From the NCBI GenBank assembly GCA_036960375.1, contig JBALVY010000003.1:186001-250000 (forward strand): DNA of 64,000 nucleotides, in the 5' to 3' direction. Source of the stretch: CAWVSB01 sp036960375 (lineage in GTDB: Bacteria; Pseudomonadota; Gammaproteobacteria; Pseudomonadales; CAWVSB01). Made by a program: the position numbers and the translations under genes. Below, in pieces: positions 8,265-17,090 of the stretch (its first letter is position 1; each line of letters starts with the position of its first letter). Below the pieces are notes generated by a model. That model was not told the origin of the DNA and did not search any database. It saw only the letters and a list, made by a program, of their open reading frames with translations.

Positions 8265-8966
8265 ATGACAGTTTTAGCTAAAACCCAAAGTATTGGACTT
8301 AATCAGCTGGACAACAACCAGGTTGGGTCTATTCTGGCGCGAGTGCCTATTCTTCGTAACCTCAAGGCCGCGAATCAGGACCAGTTTAACGAGTTGCTAA
8401 TGACCTGCCGTCAGCTAGAGTTCACCTGTGGTGAATTGGTTTTACAGCGCGGCAGTATTGATAACAGCCTGTATTTTTTGTTGGCGGGCCAGTTGGCTGT
8501 TTATCATCATCATCGCGATGGCAGGCTGCCACTAAACTATATTGTGCCAGGCGAAATGTTTGGCGACTTGGCCTTACTTGATGGTACCGAGCGTAGGGCC
8601 AGTGTTTTTGTCGATGACAACTGTCGTAAAGCGAGAGTTCTGGCCATGGATTTTTCCAGTTTTGGCAATTTGAATGATTTTTCCCGGGTTAAGCTGGCAA
8701 CAAAATTGAGCTTTTACCATGCGATTGTTCACGGTATTCGCTGGAGACTGGAGTTAAAACGGATGGAAAACAGAGATCATCCGCTGGTTGACGTAGTGCG
8801 CCGGTTGCCTGTATTTAAGGGCGTTAAAGGCTCATTGGCTGAGTTGGGTTATTTGCATGACCAGGCCGAGCGGCTTGCCAGCCTGCTGACTGGCTGGGAT
8901 GGCAACGGCATTTGTGATGCCGAAATGCTCGCCGTGCAGCCTGTTTCTCCTGGTTCAGTCGACTGA
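8265..8966 (+). CDS. cyclic nucleotide-binding domain protein without HTH
   Basis: A 233-aa protein whose residues ~25-150 form a Crp-type cNMP-binding domain: GELVLQRGSIDNSLYFLLAGQLAVY then a PGEMFGDLALLDGTERRASVFV phosphate-binding cassette (each broken here by position, not function). The usual PGE-x-F-G-[ED]-x3-L core is intact. The C-terminal part is helical and no DNA-binding helix-turn-helix is visible, so it is a sensor-like protein, not a Crp-type regulator. Its 3' end overlaps the convergent ComEA-like gene by 12 bp. Function beyond ligand binding is unknown. Confidence 0.75.
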   Translation: MTVLAKTQSIGLNQLDNNQVGSILARVPILRNLKAANQDQFNELLMTCRQLEFTCGELVLQRGSIDNSLYFLLAGQLAVYHHHRDGRLPLNYIVPGEMFGDLALLDGTERRASVFVDDNCRKARVLAMDFSSFGNLNDFSRVKLATKLSFYHAIVHGIRWRLELKRMENRDHPLVDVVRRLPVFKGVKGSLAELGYLHDQAERLASLLTGWDGNGICDAEMLAVQPVSPGSVD

Positions 8967-9383
8967 TACGAAGCCTTTAATTTCCTCAAAGAGGGCGTCG
9001 TTGATGCCCTCTACCTCTCGTAGTTCTTCAATACTGGTGAATGGTCTGGCTGCGATGATCCTCTCAGCGACGATAGCGCCCACCTTGGGTAATTTTCGTA
9101 ATTGCCCCTTGCCTGCCTGATTTAACGAAACGGAGAGTTCACTGTCGCTGCTTTTCTTTGTAGTCGCAGCTACAGGGCTGGCCTTGTCTGCGCCAGGAGC
9201 TGCTTTGGCCTGCTTTACAGCAGATGGTGTATCTTTATTTTGTTTCAGATTCTGCTCCAGCCGATTTATCAGCCGGGTTAAATTGGTGTTCTGGCCCCGT
9301 TGGCGAAGATTGGATTCCTGCATATCCTGCCGGATGTTCCACAGTAGCCATGCAATCAAAGCAAGAAGAAGATTGGTAAACAT
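8955..9383 (-). CDS. helix-hairpin-helix protein, ComEA-like, membrane anchored
   Basis: A 142-aa protein with one N-terminal membrane segment (LLLALIAWLLWNI), a charged and Ala/Lys-rich linker, and a C-terminal ComEA-type helix-hairpin-helix pair (LNQAGKGQLRKLPKVGAIVA with IEELREVEGINDALFEEIK). ComEA-type domains bind double-stranded DNA without sequence preference; anchored forms are linked to DNA uptake, but short proteobacterial versions occur widely without proof of that role. It converges on and slightly overlaps the cNMP-binding gene. No other competence genes are nearby. Confidence 0.75.
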   Translation of the reverse strand: MFTNLLLALIAWLLWNIRQDMQESNLRQRGQNTNLTRLINRLEQNLKQNKDTPSAVKQAKAAPGADKASPVAATTKKSSDSELSVSLNQAGKGQLRKLPKVGAIVAERIIAARPFTSIEELREVEGINDALFEEIKGFVSVD

Positions 9384-9580
9384 AATAATTATCCATTAGC
9401 GTGAACAGTACACATGTTAGTCCTAACGAAAAGCCATCGCCAGCGACCACATTAATTATAGTGCACAGAGCATTTGGCAGATATAGCCAGCAGCAGGTTT
9501 TGCATTTTGGGGCATATTTATTTGCCAAAGAGTATAGTGACCAACGATACATCCATAGAAAAACTTAGTAGAGCCAATAG

Positions 9581-10414
9581 ATGACTAGCGATCGATTAGA
9601 GCGGCATCTTGTCGTTACACAAGAGAATGTCCGAGCTCTGGATTTGTTGGCCGAAGAGAGCGGTTTATCCCGCCAGCGGCTAAAAATGGCCATGACGGCT
9701 GGCGCGGTCTGGATTAGTCGTGGTGGTAAAACCCGGCGCTTGCGTAGGGCCACGGGTCAACTGAATTCGGGTGACGAGTTACATTTGTATTATGACCAAG
9801 AGATTGTTACGGCTGAAGTTCCTGAGCCAGGTTTAGTGGCTGATGAACAGGCTTATACGGTATGGGATAAACCCTATGGCTTGTATTCTCAAGGTTCAAA
9901 ATGGGGCGACCGCAGTACTGTGGCCCGATGGGCAGAGCAGCATCTACTACCACAGCGTCCTGCCTTTATTGTCCATCGGCTGGATAGGGCTGCACAGGGT
10001 TTAATTCTGGTTGCTCACAGTAAGAAGGCAGTGGTGAGTTTAACGGCCTTATTTCAGCAGCGCGCACTGGAGAAGATATATCGTGTGATTGTTTGCGGCA
10101 AGTATTCTGAGCACGAGCAAGCTCTGACGGCCGAGTTAGATGGCAAACACTCGGTTAGCCATGCAAAAATACTCGATTATTCACCCGATCTAAACCGATC
10201 ATTACTGGAGGTACGTATTGATACCGGCCGTAAACATCAGATCCGCCGGCATTTGTCTGGAGCGGGTTTTCCTGTAGTGGGGGATCGATTGTATGGCAAT
10301 GATGGTGGCTTGGAAGACCTGCAATTGCGCGCGACTCAATTGTCTTTTACATGCCCTTTAAGCGGCTTGCCGCGGGACTACCACTTACCACCGGCACGGT
10401 TGTTGGGCCTATAG
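9581..10414 (+). CDS. RluA-family RNA pseudouridine synthase
   Basis: A 277-aa enzyme converting specific uridines to pseudouridine in rRNA or tRNA. The catalytic Asp lies in HRLDRAAQGLIL (about residue 132), and the family features KIYRVIVCG and TGRKHQIRRHLSGAGFPVVGDRLYG follow. The N-terminal ~70 residues (SGLSRQRLKMAMTAGAVWI) resemble an S4-like RNA-binding domain. The catalytic motif has Ala where most RluA members have Thr/Glu (HRLDRxTSG), a modest deviation. The target RNA cannot be read from sequence. Start ATG at 9581 follows a modest ribosome site. Confidence 0.85.
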   Translation: MTSDRLERHLVVTQENVRALDLLAEESGLSRQRLKMAMTAGAVWISRGGKTRRLRRATGQLNSGDELHLYYDQEIVTAEVPEPGLVADEQAYTVWDKPYGLYSQGSKWGDRSTVARWAEQHLLPQRPAFIVHRLDRAAQGLILVAHSKKAVVSLTALFQQRALEKIYRVIVCGKYSEHEQALTAELDGKHSVSHAKILDYSPDLNRSLLEVRIDTGRKHQIRRHLSGAGFPVVGDRLYGNDGGLEDLQLRATQLSFTCPLSGLPRDYHLPPARLLGL

Positions 10415-10421
10415 ATGATGG

Positions 10422-11018
10422 CTAAAGGTTTCCAGCCAGCCAACGGGCTTGCCAGGCATCCATGACGCGTTCCGAGTACCAGGTTTTACCCACGCTGCCA
10501 TTGTAGCGGGCCAGCGCTTTGCTCATATTGCCTTTTTCTTTTTGTAGGTAGAATTGCAGTATCCTGCAGCCATAACGGACGTTGGTTTCAATATTGGTCA
10601 GGTTGTCGTCCGAGCGACCAATTTCTTCTTTCCAAAAGGGCATAATTTGCATGAGGCCCTGTGCACCAACTCGTGAAATGGCATAACGGTCAAAATGGCT
10701 TTCAACTTCGATGAGGGCGAGTACCAGATCCGGTTGTAATTGGCTTTGATTGGCTTCCCGGTGCACATGTTTGAGGATCGTCATTCGCTCCTCGGGGTCC
10801 TTTATGAATCGGCTAAGACGATTGTCCATATCGACCAGCCAGACTTCAGCCGAAAAGCGATCATCAAAGCTTGAGGCCGTAGCAATGGTATGTTCCAAAA
10901 AGCTACGCAGCTCAATTTGCTCGTCATTGAGCTCTGCCGCGTAGCCTGATGCTGATAAAAGGCTAAACAGTACCAGCCAAAAAGCAGTGTAGCTTGTGTT
11001 TGTCCTCCTACAGTTCAC
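10422..11018 (-). CDS. lytic transglycosylase, SLT domain
   Basis: A periplasmic murein hydrolase of about 198 aa. An N-terminal signal segment (FWLVLFSLLSASGYA) is followed by an SLT domain with catalytic Glu in ALIEVESHFDRYAIS, then GAQGLMQIMPFWKEEIG, and the C-terminal ARYNGSVGKTWY motif. I place the start at the GTG at 11018, six bases after AAAGAGG; a GTG at 11024 is an in-frame alternative. The gene follows proS with 15 bp between them, so the two are probably co-transcribed, an arrangement seen in other gammaproteobacteria. Confidence 0.87.
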   Translation of the reverse strand: MNCRRTNTSYTAFWLVLFSLLSASGYAAELNDEQIELRSFLEHTIATASSFDDRFSAEVWLVDMDNRLSRFIKDPEERMTILKHVHREANQSQLQPDLVLALIEVESHFDRYAISRVGAQGLMQIMPFWKEEIGRSDDNLTNIETNVRYGCRILQFYLQKEKGNMSKALARYNGSVGKTWYSERVMDAWQARWLAGNL

Positions 11019-11033
11019 TGGCACCCTCTTTGT

Positions 11034-12749
11034 CTAAATACCCAGTTTTTGTTTTAGGAAGTTTAACAGCTCATTGGTGTCAATGTCAGTCGATTCGCTA
11101 TCATTGCGGCCCTTATACTCAAGCTGGCCAGCCTTAAGGCCACGGTCGCCAATGACGACTCTATGGGGAATGCCGATTAACTCCCAGTCAGCAAATTTGA
11201 CCCCGGGACGCTGATCTCGGTCGTCCAGTATGACGTCAACTCCCAGTTCATTCAGCTGTTGGTATAAAGTATCGGCGGCTGCGCACACTTCTTCAGATTT
11301 TTTCATATTCAGGCCCACGATAACTACCGCAAATGGCGCTAGTGAAGCCGGCCAGCTAATGCCGTTTTCATCATGGTTTTGCTCAATGGCGGCAGCAACA
11401 ACACGCGATACACCAATACCATAGCAGCCCATGGTCATAAGCTGATCTTTGCCCTGCTCATTGAGTACCGTGGCATTCATTTTTTCGGTATATTCGGTAC
11501 CCAGCTGGAATATATGGCCAACTTCGATGCCGCGTTTGATTTCCAGTTTACCTTTGCCATCGGGGCTTAAATCGCCAGCCACTACGTCACGTAAATCTAC
11601 GCTAGCGGTAATCTGCGCATCTCTATCCCAGTTAGCGCCGGTCAAATGATAGCCATCTTTGTTTGCGCCACAGGTAAAGTCGGCCAGTGCCGCCGCACTG
11701 TGGTCGACCAGCACCGGTATGGTCAGTCCGGCAGGGCCAATTGATCCAGGCTCGCAGCCTATGGTTGCCATAATGGCCTCGCTGGAAGCGAAGTTGAGTG
11801 GGCTGGCTACCAGTGTGTGTTTCTCGGCCTTTATTTCGTTGAGTTGGTGGTCGCCACGGATCACCAGAGCGACCAGCGGCTCTTCTTCGGATGCGCCATC
11901 AACGATCAGGGTTTTTATCGTCTGTGCAGTAGTAATGGATAAAAAGGCACAAACTTCTTCAATAGTATGTACGTTGGGTGTGGCAACTTCGGCCAACGAC
12001 TGGTTTGCCGCGCCGCGTGGAGTGTCTGGCGCCAGCGCTTCGGCCATCTCGACATTGGCGGCGTAGTCGCTGCTGTCGCTAAATGCGATGGCATCTTCGC
12101 CTGATTCGGCCAATACGTGGAATTCATGTGAGGCATCGCCGCCGATGGATCCGGTGTCAGCAATGACCGCCCGGAAGTTTAGCCCCAAGCGGGTGAAGAT
12201 AGCGCTATAGGCCTGAAACATGACCTCGTAGGTTTCACTCAGTGACTCTTGGCCGCAATGGAAAGAGTAGGCATCTTTCATGGTGAACTCACGGCCACGC
12301 ATCAGGCCAAAACGGGGCCGCACCTCGTCGCGAAACTTGGTCTGAATCTGATAAAAGTTGGCGGGCAGCTGTTTGTAACTCTGCACATCATTGCGAATAA
12401 GGTCCGTAATGACCTCCTCGTGAGTTGGGCCGAGGCAAAACTCACGATTATGACGGTCACGAATACGTAGCAGTTCAGGGCCGTACTTGGCCCAGCGAGT
12501 CGACTCCTGCCACAGTTCTGCCGGCTGCACTACGGGCATCAGCAACTCCTGTGCACCAGCCCGGTTCATTTCCTCACGTACCACTTTTTCAACTTTGCGC
12601 AGTGTTCTCAAGCCCATGGGTAGCCAGGTGTAGAGGCCAGATGCGAGTTTGCGGACCATGCCGGCCCTCAGCATTAGCTGGTGGCTAATAACCTCCGCAT
12701 CGGCTGGTGTTTCTTTTAGAGTTGCAATCAGTAACTGGCTAGCGCGCAT
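11034..12749 (-). CDS. proS: prolyl-tRNA synthetase
   Basis: Class II synthetase charging tRNA-Pro. The protein is 571 aa from the chosen ATG (MRASQLLIATLKETPADAE), the usual length of the bacterial form with a YbaK-like editing insertion, seen here at about residues 220-390. Motif 2 (KFRDEVRPRFGLMRGREFTMKD) and motif 3 (GCYGIGVSRVVAAAIEQ) are intact and an anticodon-binding domain ends the protein. The frame remains open upstream to 12815, but the added residues are not family-like. First gene of a probable proS-transglycosylase operon. Confidence 0.96.
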   Translation of the reverse strand: MRASQLLIATLKETPADAEVISHQLMLRAGMVRKLASGLYTWLPMGLRTLRKVEKVVREEMNRAGAQELLMPVVQPAELWQESTRWAKYGPELLRIRDRHNREFCLGPTHEEVITDLIRNDVQSYKQLPANFYQIQTKFRDEVRPRFGLMRGREFTMKDAYSFHCGQESLSETYEVMFQAYSAIFTRLGLNFRAVIADTGSIGGDASHEFHVLAESGEDAIAFSDSSDYAANVEMAEALAPDTPRGAANQSLAEVATPNVHTIEEVCAFLSITTAQTIKTLIVDGASEEEPLVALVIRGDHQLNEIKAEKHTLVASPLNFASSEAIMATIGCEPGSIGPAGLTIPVLVDHSAAALADFTCGANKDGYHLTGANWDRDAQITASVDLRDVVAGDLSPDGKGKLEIKRGIEVGHIFQLGTEYTEKMNATVLNEQGKDQLMTMGCYGIGVSRVVAAAIEQNHDENGISWPASLAPFAVVIVGLNMKKSEEVCAAADTLYQQLNELGVDVILDDRDQRPGVKFADWELIGIPHRVVIGDRGLKAGQLEYKGRNDSESTDIDTNELLNFLKQKLGI

Positions 12750-12844
12750 AAGTGTTCCGTTAGTGGTGGGGGCTTGGGTTATACTATGAGGCGGCATTTT
12801 ACGCGCTGCAGGCATTTCGGTACAGAGGCAAGCTGGGGAACACC

Positions 12845-13270
12845 ATGTTTTATCTTGATCGCACCCTCAAAAAAGACACTTATTGGCTGGGCGACTTCCC
12901 CTTGTCACGTTTATTGCTGTCGCGCGATGCCAATTACCCCTGGTTTATTCTTGTGCCTCGGCGTAATGGGGTAACCGAAATATGTGATTTGACTGATGCT
13001 GATCAGCGTCAGCTATTGAAAGAATCCTCCAGTCTGAGTCATTTGATTCGTGATCTGTTTATGGCAGATAAGCTGAATGTTGCCGCTCTTGGTAATGTCG
13101 TATCACAGCTACATGTGCATCACATCGTTAGATATAAAGATGATTTGGCATGGCCCGCTCCGGTATGGGGCAAACATGATGTAAGCCCGTATGCAGAACC
13201 TGAATATGGTCGTGTGATGGGCTTGCTGGCGGCCTTGTCCGTGCTTGAGGGTTTTCAATACGCGCCCTAA
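12845..13270 (+). CDS. HIT domain-containing protein
   Basis: A 141-aa histidine-triad-fold protein of nucleotide hydrolases/transferases. The signature region reads QLHVHHIVRYKDD: the first two histidines of the H-x-H-x-H triad are present, but the third triad position is Ile and an additional His sits between. This variant is, as far as I recall, shared by a proteobacterial subfamily and is not a sequencing error. The catalytic meaning is unknown. It is divergent from proS, with only 95 bp between the start codons. Confidence 0.85.
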   Translation: MFYLDRTLKKDTYWLGDFPLSRLLLSRDANYPWFILVPRRNGVTEICDLTDADQRQLLKESSSLSHLIRDLFMADKLNVAALGNVVSQLHVHHIVRYKDDLAWPAPVWGKHDVSPYAEPEYGRVMGLLAALSVLEGFQYAP

Positions 13271-13348
13271 AAATTGGGCACTATGTATATGAGAAATACA
13301 TTTGTTGCTTAAAAACAGCCTATTTTGCGGAAAACCTGTTTAAAGCAC

Positions 13349-13377
13349 TTGTACTACAGTGTTTTATCGACTATATA
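13349..13377 (+). promoter_or_regulatory. sigma70-type promoter of the HU gene
   Basis: TTGTAC (13349-13354) and TATATA (13372-13377) are 17 bp apart, about 105 bp before the HU-like gene. This predicts an untranslated leader of about 100 nt. Confidence 0.6.
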
Positions 13378-13482
13378 TTGTTTCGCGTGGCGGTGAAAAG
13401 ACCGATCAGGTACGGTGGTGTAGATCCAGTAAAACAACTTCTGATAAGAAGACTAACAATAAACTCATAAGGAAATACCGGT

Positions 13483-13875
13483 ATGGCAAAAGCAAAGAAA
13501 GCTCCAGCAAAGAAGGCAGCTCCAGCTAAAAAAGCGGCTCCAGCTGCAAAAAGAGCTCCAGCTATCAAAGAAAAAATGACTAAGACTCAAATGCTTAATG
13601 GCATTGCAGAATCTACTGGCTTGACTCGTAAGCAAGTGGCTTCAGTATTTGATGAGCTTGAAACATTGATTGATCGTAGCGTATGTAAGCGCGGTGTTGG
13701 TGAGTTCACCATTCCAGGCTTGATGAAAGTGACTACTGTTAAAAAACCAGCCAAGAAAGCGCGGAAAGGCGTTAATCCCTTTACTGGCGAAGATACCGTT
13801 TTCAAGGCGAAACCTGCTTCTATTGCAGTGAAAGTTCGTCCTCTGAAAAAGCTCAAAGATTACGCAGCAAGCTAA
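13483..13875 (+). CDS. HU-family DNA-binding protein with Lys/Ala-rich N-terminal tail
   Basis: A 130-aa nucleoid protein. Residues 1-30 are a histone-H1-like tail of repeated APAKKA units; residues ~32-125 form an HU/IHF fold (MLNGIAESTGLTRKQVASVFDEL, then GEFTIPGLMKVTTVKKPA and a basic arm around residue 90). The combination of an H1-like tail and an HU fold is known from several proteobacteria and would bind and compact DNA with little sequence preference. Start ATG at 13483 is preceded by AAGGAAAT. A GC-rich hairpin follows the stop. Confidence 0.88.
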   Translation: MAKAKKAPAKKAAPAKKAAPAAKRAPAIKEKMTKTQMLNGIAESTGLTRKQVASVFDELETLIDRSVCKRGVGEFTIPGLMKVTTVKKPAKKARKGVNPFTGEDTVFKAKPASIAVKVRPLKKLKDYAAS

Positions 13876-13883
13876 TCCTTGCC

Positions 13884-13905
13884 GCCGACCCCTCTCGGGG
13901 TCGGC
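13884..13905 (+). terminator. GC-rich hairpin after the HU-like gene
   Basis: GCCGACCCC (13884-13892) and GGGGTCGGC (13897-13905) form a perfect 9-bp stem with a 4-nt loop 9 bp after the stop. A pyrimidine-rich but not pure T tract follows, so termination efficiency is uncertain. Confidence 0.65.
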
Positions 13906-14031
13906 AATCTCTCCTCTCTTGGTAAGTCCTTTCAGTAAAATCGGTGAAACCCCCGCCTAATTTCGGTATAATCGCGCGCTTTCCGGCCTCTGGCGGAAAA
14001 ATTATCTATTGTCTGATAAGAGTTTGTGAAA

Positions 14032-14343
14032 ATGCCCATATATGAATACCAGTGCAAAGCCTGTGAGCACAAAATGGAGGCCTTGCATAAAATCAGTGAT
14101 GAACCTCTGAAAGATTGCCCTGAATGTGGCAAAGATACCCTCAGTAAAATGGTGTCTGCCGCTGGTTTCCGCTTAAGCGGAAGTGGCTGGTACGAGACCG
14201 ATTTTAAGACAGGTGATAAGAAAAACCTGAGTACTAAGGACAAGAAGCCTGACAGTGGCTCTGACTCCAAGAGCAGTACATCTGGCTCCAAGGACAGTAC
14301 ATCTACTAGCAGCAGCACATCTTCAAGTAGCGAAAGCTCTTAA
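14032..14343 (+). CDS. FmdB-family zinc ribbon protein
   Basis: A 103-aa protein with an N-terminal zinc ribbon: MPIYEYQCKACEHKMEAL supplies the first Cys pair (C-x2-C) and DCPECGKD the second. The last ~40 residues are almost entirely Ser, Thr, Lys and Asp (low complexity). FmdB-like proteins commonly precede aspS in gammaproteobacteria, as here, with aspS starting 19 bp after the stop. The role is unknown, possibly regulatory. Start ATG at 14032 is preferred to the GTG two codons upstream because family members begin MPIYEY. Confidence 0.88.
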   Translation: MPIYEYQCKACEHKMEALHKISDEPLKDCPECGKDTLSKMVSAAGFRLSGSGWYETDFKTGDKKNLSTKDKKPDSGSDSKSSTSGSKDSTSTSSSTSSSSESS

Positions 14344-14362
14344 TTTAATACAGGAATACATC

Positions 14363-16141
14363 ATGCGCAGTCATTCTTGCGGCGAAATTCGCGCCGCTCA
14401 CGTTGATCAGACTATCGTCCTTTGTGGTTGGGTAGACCGCCGCCGCGACCACGGCGGAGTGATTTTTCTCGATCTCCGTGATCGTGAAGGCATTGTTCAG
14501 GTAGTTTTTGACCCTGATGCGGCAGCCTACTTTGAACTGGCTGATAAGGTCCGTAGCGAGTATTGTCTGAAAGTCACCGGCCGAGTCCGAGCGCGTGAAG
14601 GCGCCACGGTTAATGCCAATATGGCGACTGGTGAAATAGAAGTATACGGCACAGAATTGGAAATACTCAGTCGCTCCGAAACTCCGCCGTTTCCGCTTGA
14701 TGAACATCAGAAGGTTGGTGAGGATGTACGCCTGAAATTCAGGTATATGGATTTGCGTCGCCACGATATGCAGGAAAAACTGCGTATGCGTTCAAAAATC
14801 ACCTCTTCTGTCCGTCGTTATCTGGATGACAACGGCTTTCTGGATATCGAAACACCCATTCTTACTCGGGCGACCCCCGAGGGTGCCCGCGATTATCTGG
14901 TTCCCAGCCGTACCCACCCTGGCAACTTCTTCGCTCTGCCTCAATCTCCTCAGTTGTTTAAGCAATTGCTGATGGTGGCAGGCTTCGATCGTTATTATCA
15001 AATTGCCAAGTGTTTCCGAGATGAGGACTTGCGAGCCGATCGTCAGCCTGAGTTTACTCAAATTGATATCGAGACCTCGTTTATGGATCAAGATGGCATT
15101 ATGGCCATCACCGAAGATATGATCCGTGGTCTGTTCAAGGAAGTGCTTGATGTTGATTTGGGCGATATGCCCCGCATGCCTTATTCAGAAGCAATGTCAC
15201 GCTACGGCAGCGACAAGCCTGATCTGCGTATCCCATTAGAGCTGGTTGATGTAGCTGATTTGATGGCGGGTGTGGAATTTAAAGTCTTCAGTGGCCCCGC
15301 CAATGACCCCAAAGGCCGCGTAGCCGCTCTGAAGGTAACCGGTGGTGCAAGCATTTCTCGTAAGGTGATTGACGGCTATACCAAGTTTGTCAGTATCTAT
15401 GGTGCCCGAGGCCTAGCCTGGATTAAGGTAAATGACCTTGCGGCGGGTAAGGAGGGTTTGCAGTCTCCTATCTTGAAGTTTATTCCCGACGATATCATTG
15501 AGCAGCTTATTTCTCGGCTGGAAGTTGCAGATGGCGACATTATCTTCTTCGGCGCAGACAAGGCTAATATCGTAAGTGAAGCATTGGGTGCACTGCGGGT
15601 CAAAGTGGGTCACGACCTGAATTTGCTCACCAGCGAGTGGGCGCCTCTTTGGGTGGTTGATTTCCCCATGTTTGAAGATGACGGCAAAGGCGGCTTAACG
15701 CCTCTGCATCACCCCTTCACTAAGCCGGCCTGTAGCGTCGAAGAGCTTGTCGCAAATCCTGAAGGTGCTTTGTCGATTGCCTACGACATGGTTCTCAATG
15801 GTATGGAGTTGGGTGGCGGATCACTACGTATTCATGATATCGAAACCCAGAAAACAGTATTTAACGTGCTCGGTATAGGTGAAGCAGAAGCGGAAGACAA
15901 GTTTGGCTTCCTGCTTGAGGCCTTGAAATATGGCGCACCACCACACGGCGGCCTGGCTTTTGGTCTGGATCGCTTAGTGATGTTGATTACCGGTACTGAT
16001 TCAATTCGCGAAGTCATCGCCTTCCCTAAAACCCAGAGTGCCGCCTGTGTCATGACAGCAGCGCCAGGTGAAGCGGCGATAGAACAACTTCGTGAGCTCA
16101 GTATTCGTGTGCGTAAACCGGTAGTAGAAGAAAAGTCTTAG
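14363..16141 (+). CDS. aspS: aspartyl-tRNA synthetase
   Basis: Class IIb synthetase charging tRNA-Asp, 592 aa. An N-terminal OB-fold anticodon domain (IVLCGWVDRRRDHGGVIFLDLRD split across residues 17-39) is followed by the catalytic domain with motif 2 (CFRDEDLRADRQPEFTQ) and motif 3 (GLAFGLDRLVMLITG), and the bacterial GAD insertion lies between. Start ATG at 14363 (MRSHSCGEIRAAHV) matches the family; an upstream in-frame ATG overlaps fmdB in another frame and is not credible. Likely in one operon with fmdB before and yebC after. Confidence 0.97.
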   Translation: MRSHSCGEIRAAHVDQTIVLCGWVDRRRDHGGVIFLDLRDREGIVQVVFDPDAAAYFELADKVRSEYCLKVTGRVRAREGATVNANMATGEIEVYGTELEILSRSETPPFPLDEHQKVGEDVRLKFRYMDLRRHDMQEKLRMRSKITSSVRRYLDDNGFLDIETPILTRATPEGARDYLVPSRTHPGNFFALPQSPQLFKQLLMVAGFDRYYQIAKCFRDEDLRADRQPEFTQIDIETSFMDQDGIMAITEDMIRGLFKEVLDVDLGDMPRMPYSEAMSRYGSDKPDLRIPLELVDVADLMAGVEFKVFSGPANDPKGRVAALKVTGGASISRKVIDGYTKFVSIYGARGLAWIKVNDLAAGKEGLQSPILKFIPDDIIEQLISRLEVADGDIIFFGADKANIVSEALGALRVKVGHDLNLLTSEWAPLWVVDFPMFEDDGKGGLTPLHHPFTKPACSVEELVANPEGALSIAYDMVLNGMELGGGSLRIHDIETQKTVFNVLGIGEAEAEDKFGFLLEALKYGAPPHGGLAFGLDRLVMLITGTDSIREVIAFPKTQSAACVMTAAPGEAAIEQLRELSIRVRKPVVEEKS

Positions 16142-16151
16142 GAGCTGATTG

Positions 16152-16904
16152 ATGGCTGGACACAGTAAATGGGCCAACATCAAGCACCGCAAAGCAGCTC
16201 AGGATGCCAAGCGGGGAAAGGTTTTTACCAAGTTAATTCGTGAACTTGTCGTAGCAGCCAAGGCTGGCGGCGGCAATGTCGACGATAACCCACGCTTACG
16301 CGCCGCGGTAGATAAAGCGCTTGGCTCCAATATGAAGCGCGACACGGTCGAAAAGGCCATTCTGCGTGGTGCCGGTGGCGGAGAGGGTGAGAACTACGAT
16401 GAAGTCACCTATGAAGGCTATGGCAGTGGCGGTGTAGCCTTTTTGGTTGAAACACTGAGCGATAATCGTAACCGTACAGTAGCGGCGGTGCGTCATGCTT
16501 TCACCAAGGCTGGCGGTAATCTGGGCACCGATGGCTCGGTAGCCTATCTCTTTAATCGTGTCGGTCAAATTACCTTTGAGCCGGGTATCGATGAAGAAAA
16601 GGTGATGGACGCGGCTTTGGAAGCTGGAGCCGAGGATGTCGTCACCAATGATGATGGCTCTATCGATGTCATGACGGCCTTCGAGGACTTCCTGTCTGTC
16701 AAAGACGCTTTGGCGGCTGATGGCCTGGTATCGGAAAATGCGGATGTCACCATGATTGCCTCTTTACAGGTGCCTCTCGATTTAGGCTCTGCGGAGAAGG
16801 TAATGCGGCTGTTTGATGCTCTGGAAGACTTGGATGACGTGCAAAACGTCTATACCAATGCGGATATATCTGACGATATTCTGGAGCAAATGGGAGCTGA
16901 GTAG
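16152..16904 (+). CDS. yebC: YebC/PmpR family transcriptional regulator
   Basis: A 250-aa member of the TACO1/YebC family, beginning with the diagnostic MAGHSKWANIKHRKAAQDAKRG. Family proteins have been described as DNA-binding regulators (including of ruvC in some species) and more recently as ribosome-associated translation factors. Start ATG at 16152 is 10 bp past the aspS stop with GGAG before it. In most gammaproteobacteria ruvC follows directly; here a 910-bp repeat island separates them. Confidence 0.95.
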   Translation: MAGHSKWANIKHRKAAQDAKRGKVFTKLIRELVVAAKAGGGNVDDNPRLRAAVDKALGSNMKRDTVEKAILRGAGGGEGENYDEVTYEGYGSGGVAFLVETLSDNRNRTVAAVRHAFTKAGGNLGTDGSVAYLFNRVGQITFEPGIDEEKVMDAALEAGAEDVVTNDDGSIDVMTAFEDFLSVKDALAADGLVSENADVTMIASLQVPLDLGSAEKVMRLFDALEDLDDVQNVYTNADISDDILEQMGAE

Positions 16905-16933
16905 TTCTTGTTTTGCGGTGGTTTTCCGAGTCC

Positions 16934-17090
16934 AGAGTGCAGGTGCTACGGGGAACGATCGCAAGCAGTTTGGTTCTTTACGACCGCTAAAGAACTCGCG
17001 CAAGCGCTCAAACATACTTTAGCTAAAACCGCCGTAAAGAACCAAACTGCTTAACCGCGACCTGATTGTTCCCCGTAGCACCTGCACTCT
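16934..17090. repeat. nested long inverted repeat (157 bp)
   Basis: Three nested pairs of arms share one centre. The outer arms at 16934-16956 and 17068-17090 are 23 of 23 complementary, the middle arms at 16963-16982 and 17033-17052 are 20 of 20 complementary, and the inner arms are GCTAAAG at 16986-16992 and CTTTAGC at 17017-17023. The centre includes GCGCAAGCGC. The whole could extrude as a cruciform or fold as one long RNA hairpin with internal loops. It has no reading frame. Confidence 0.9.
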
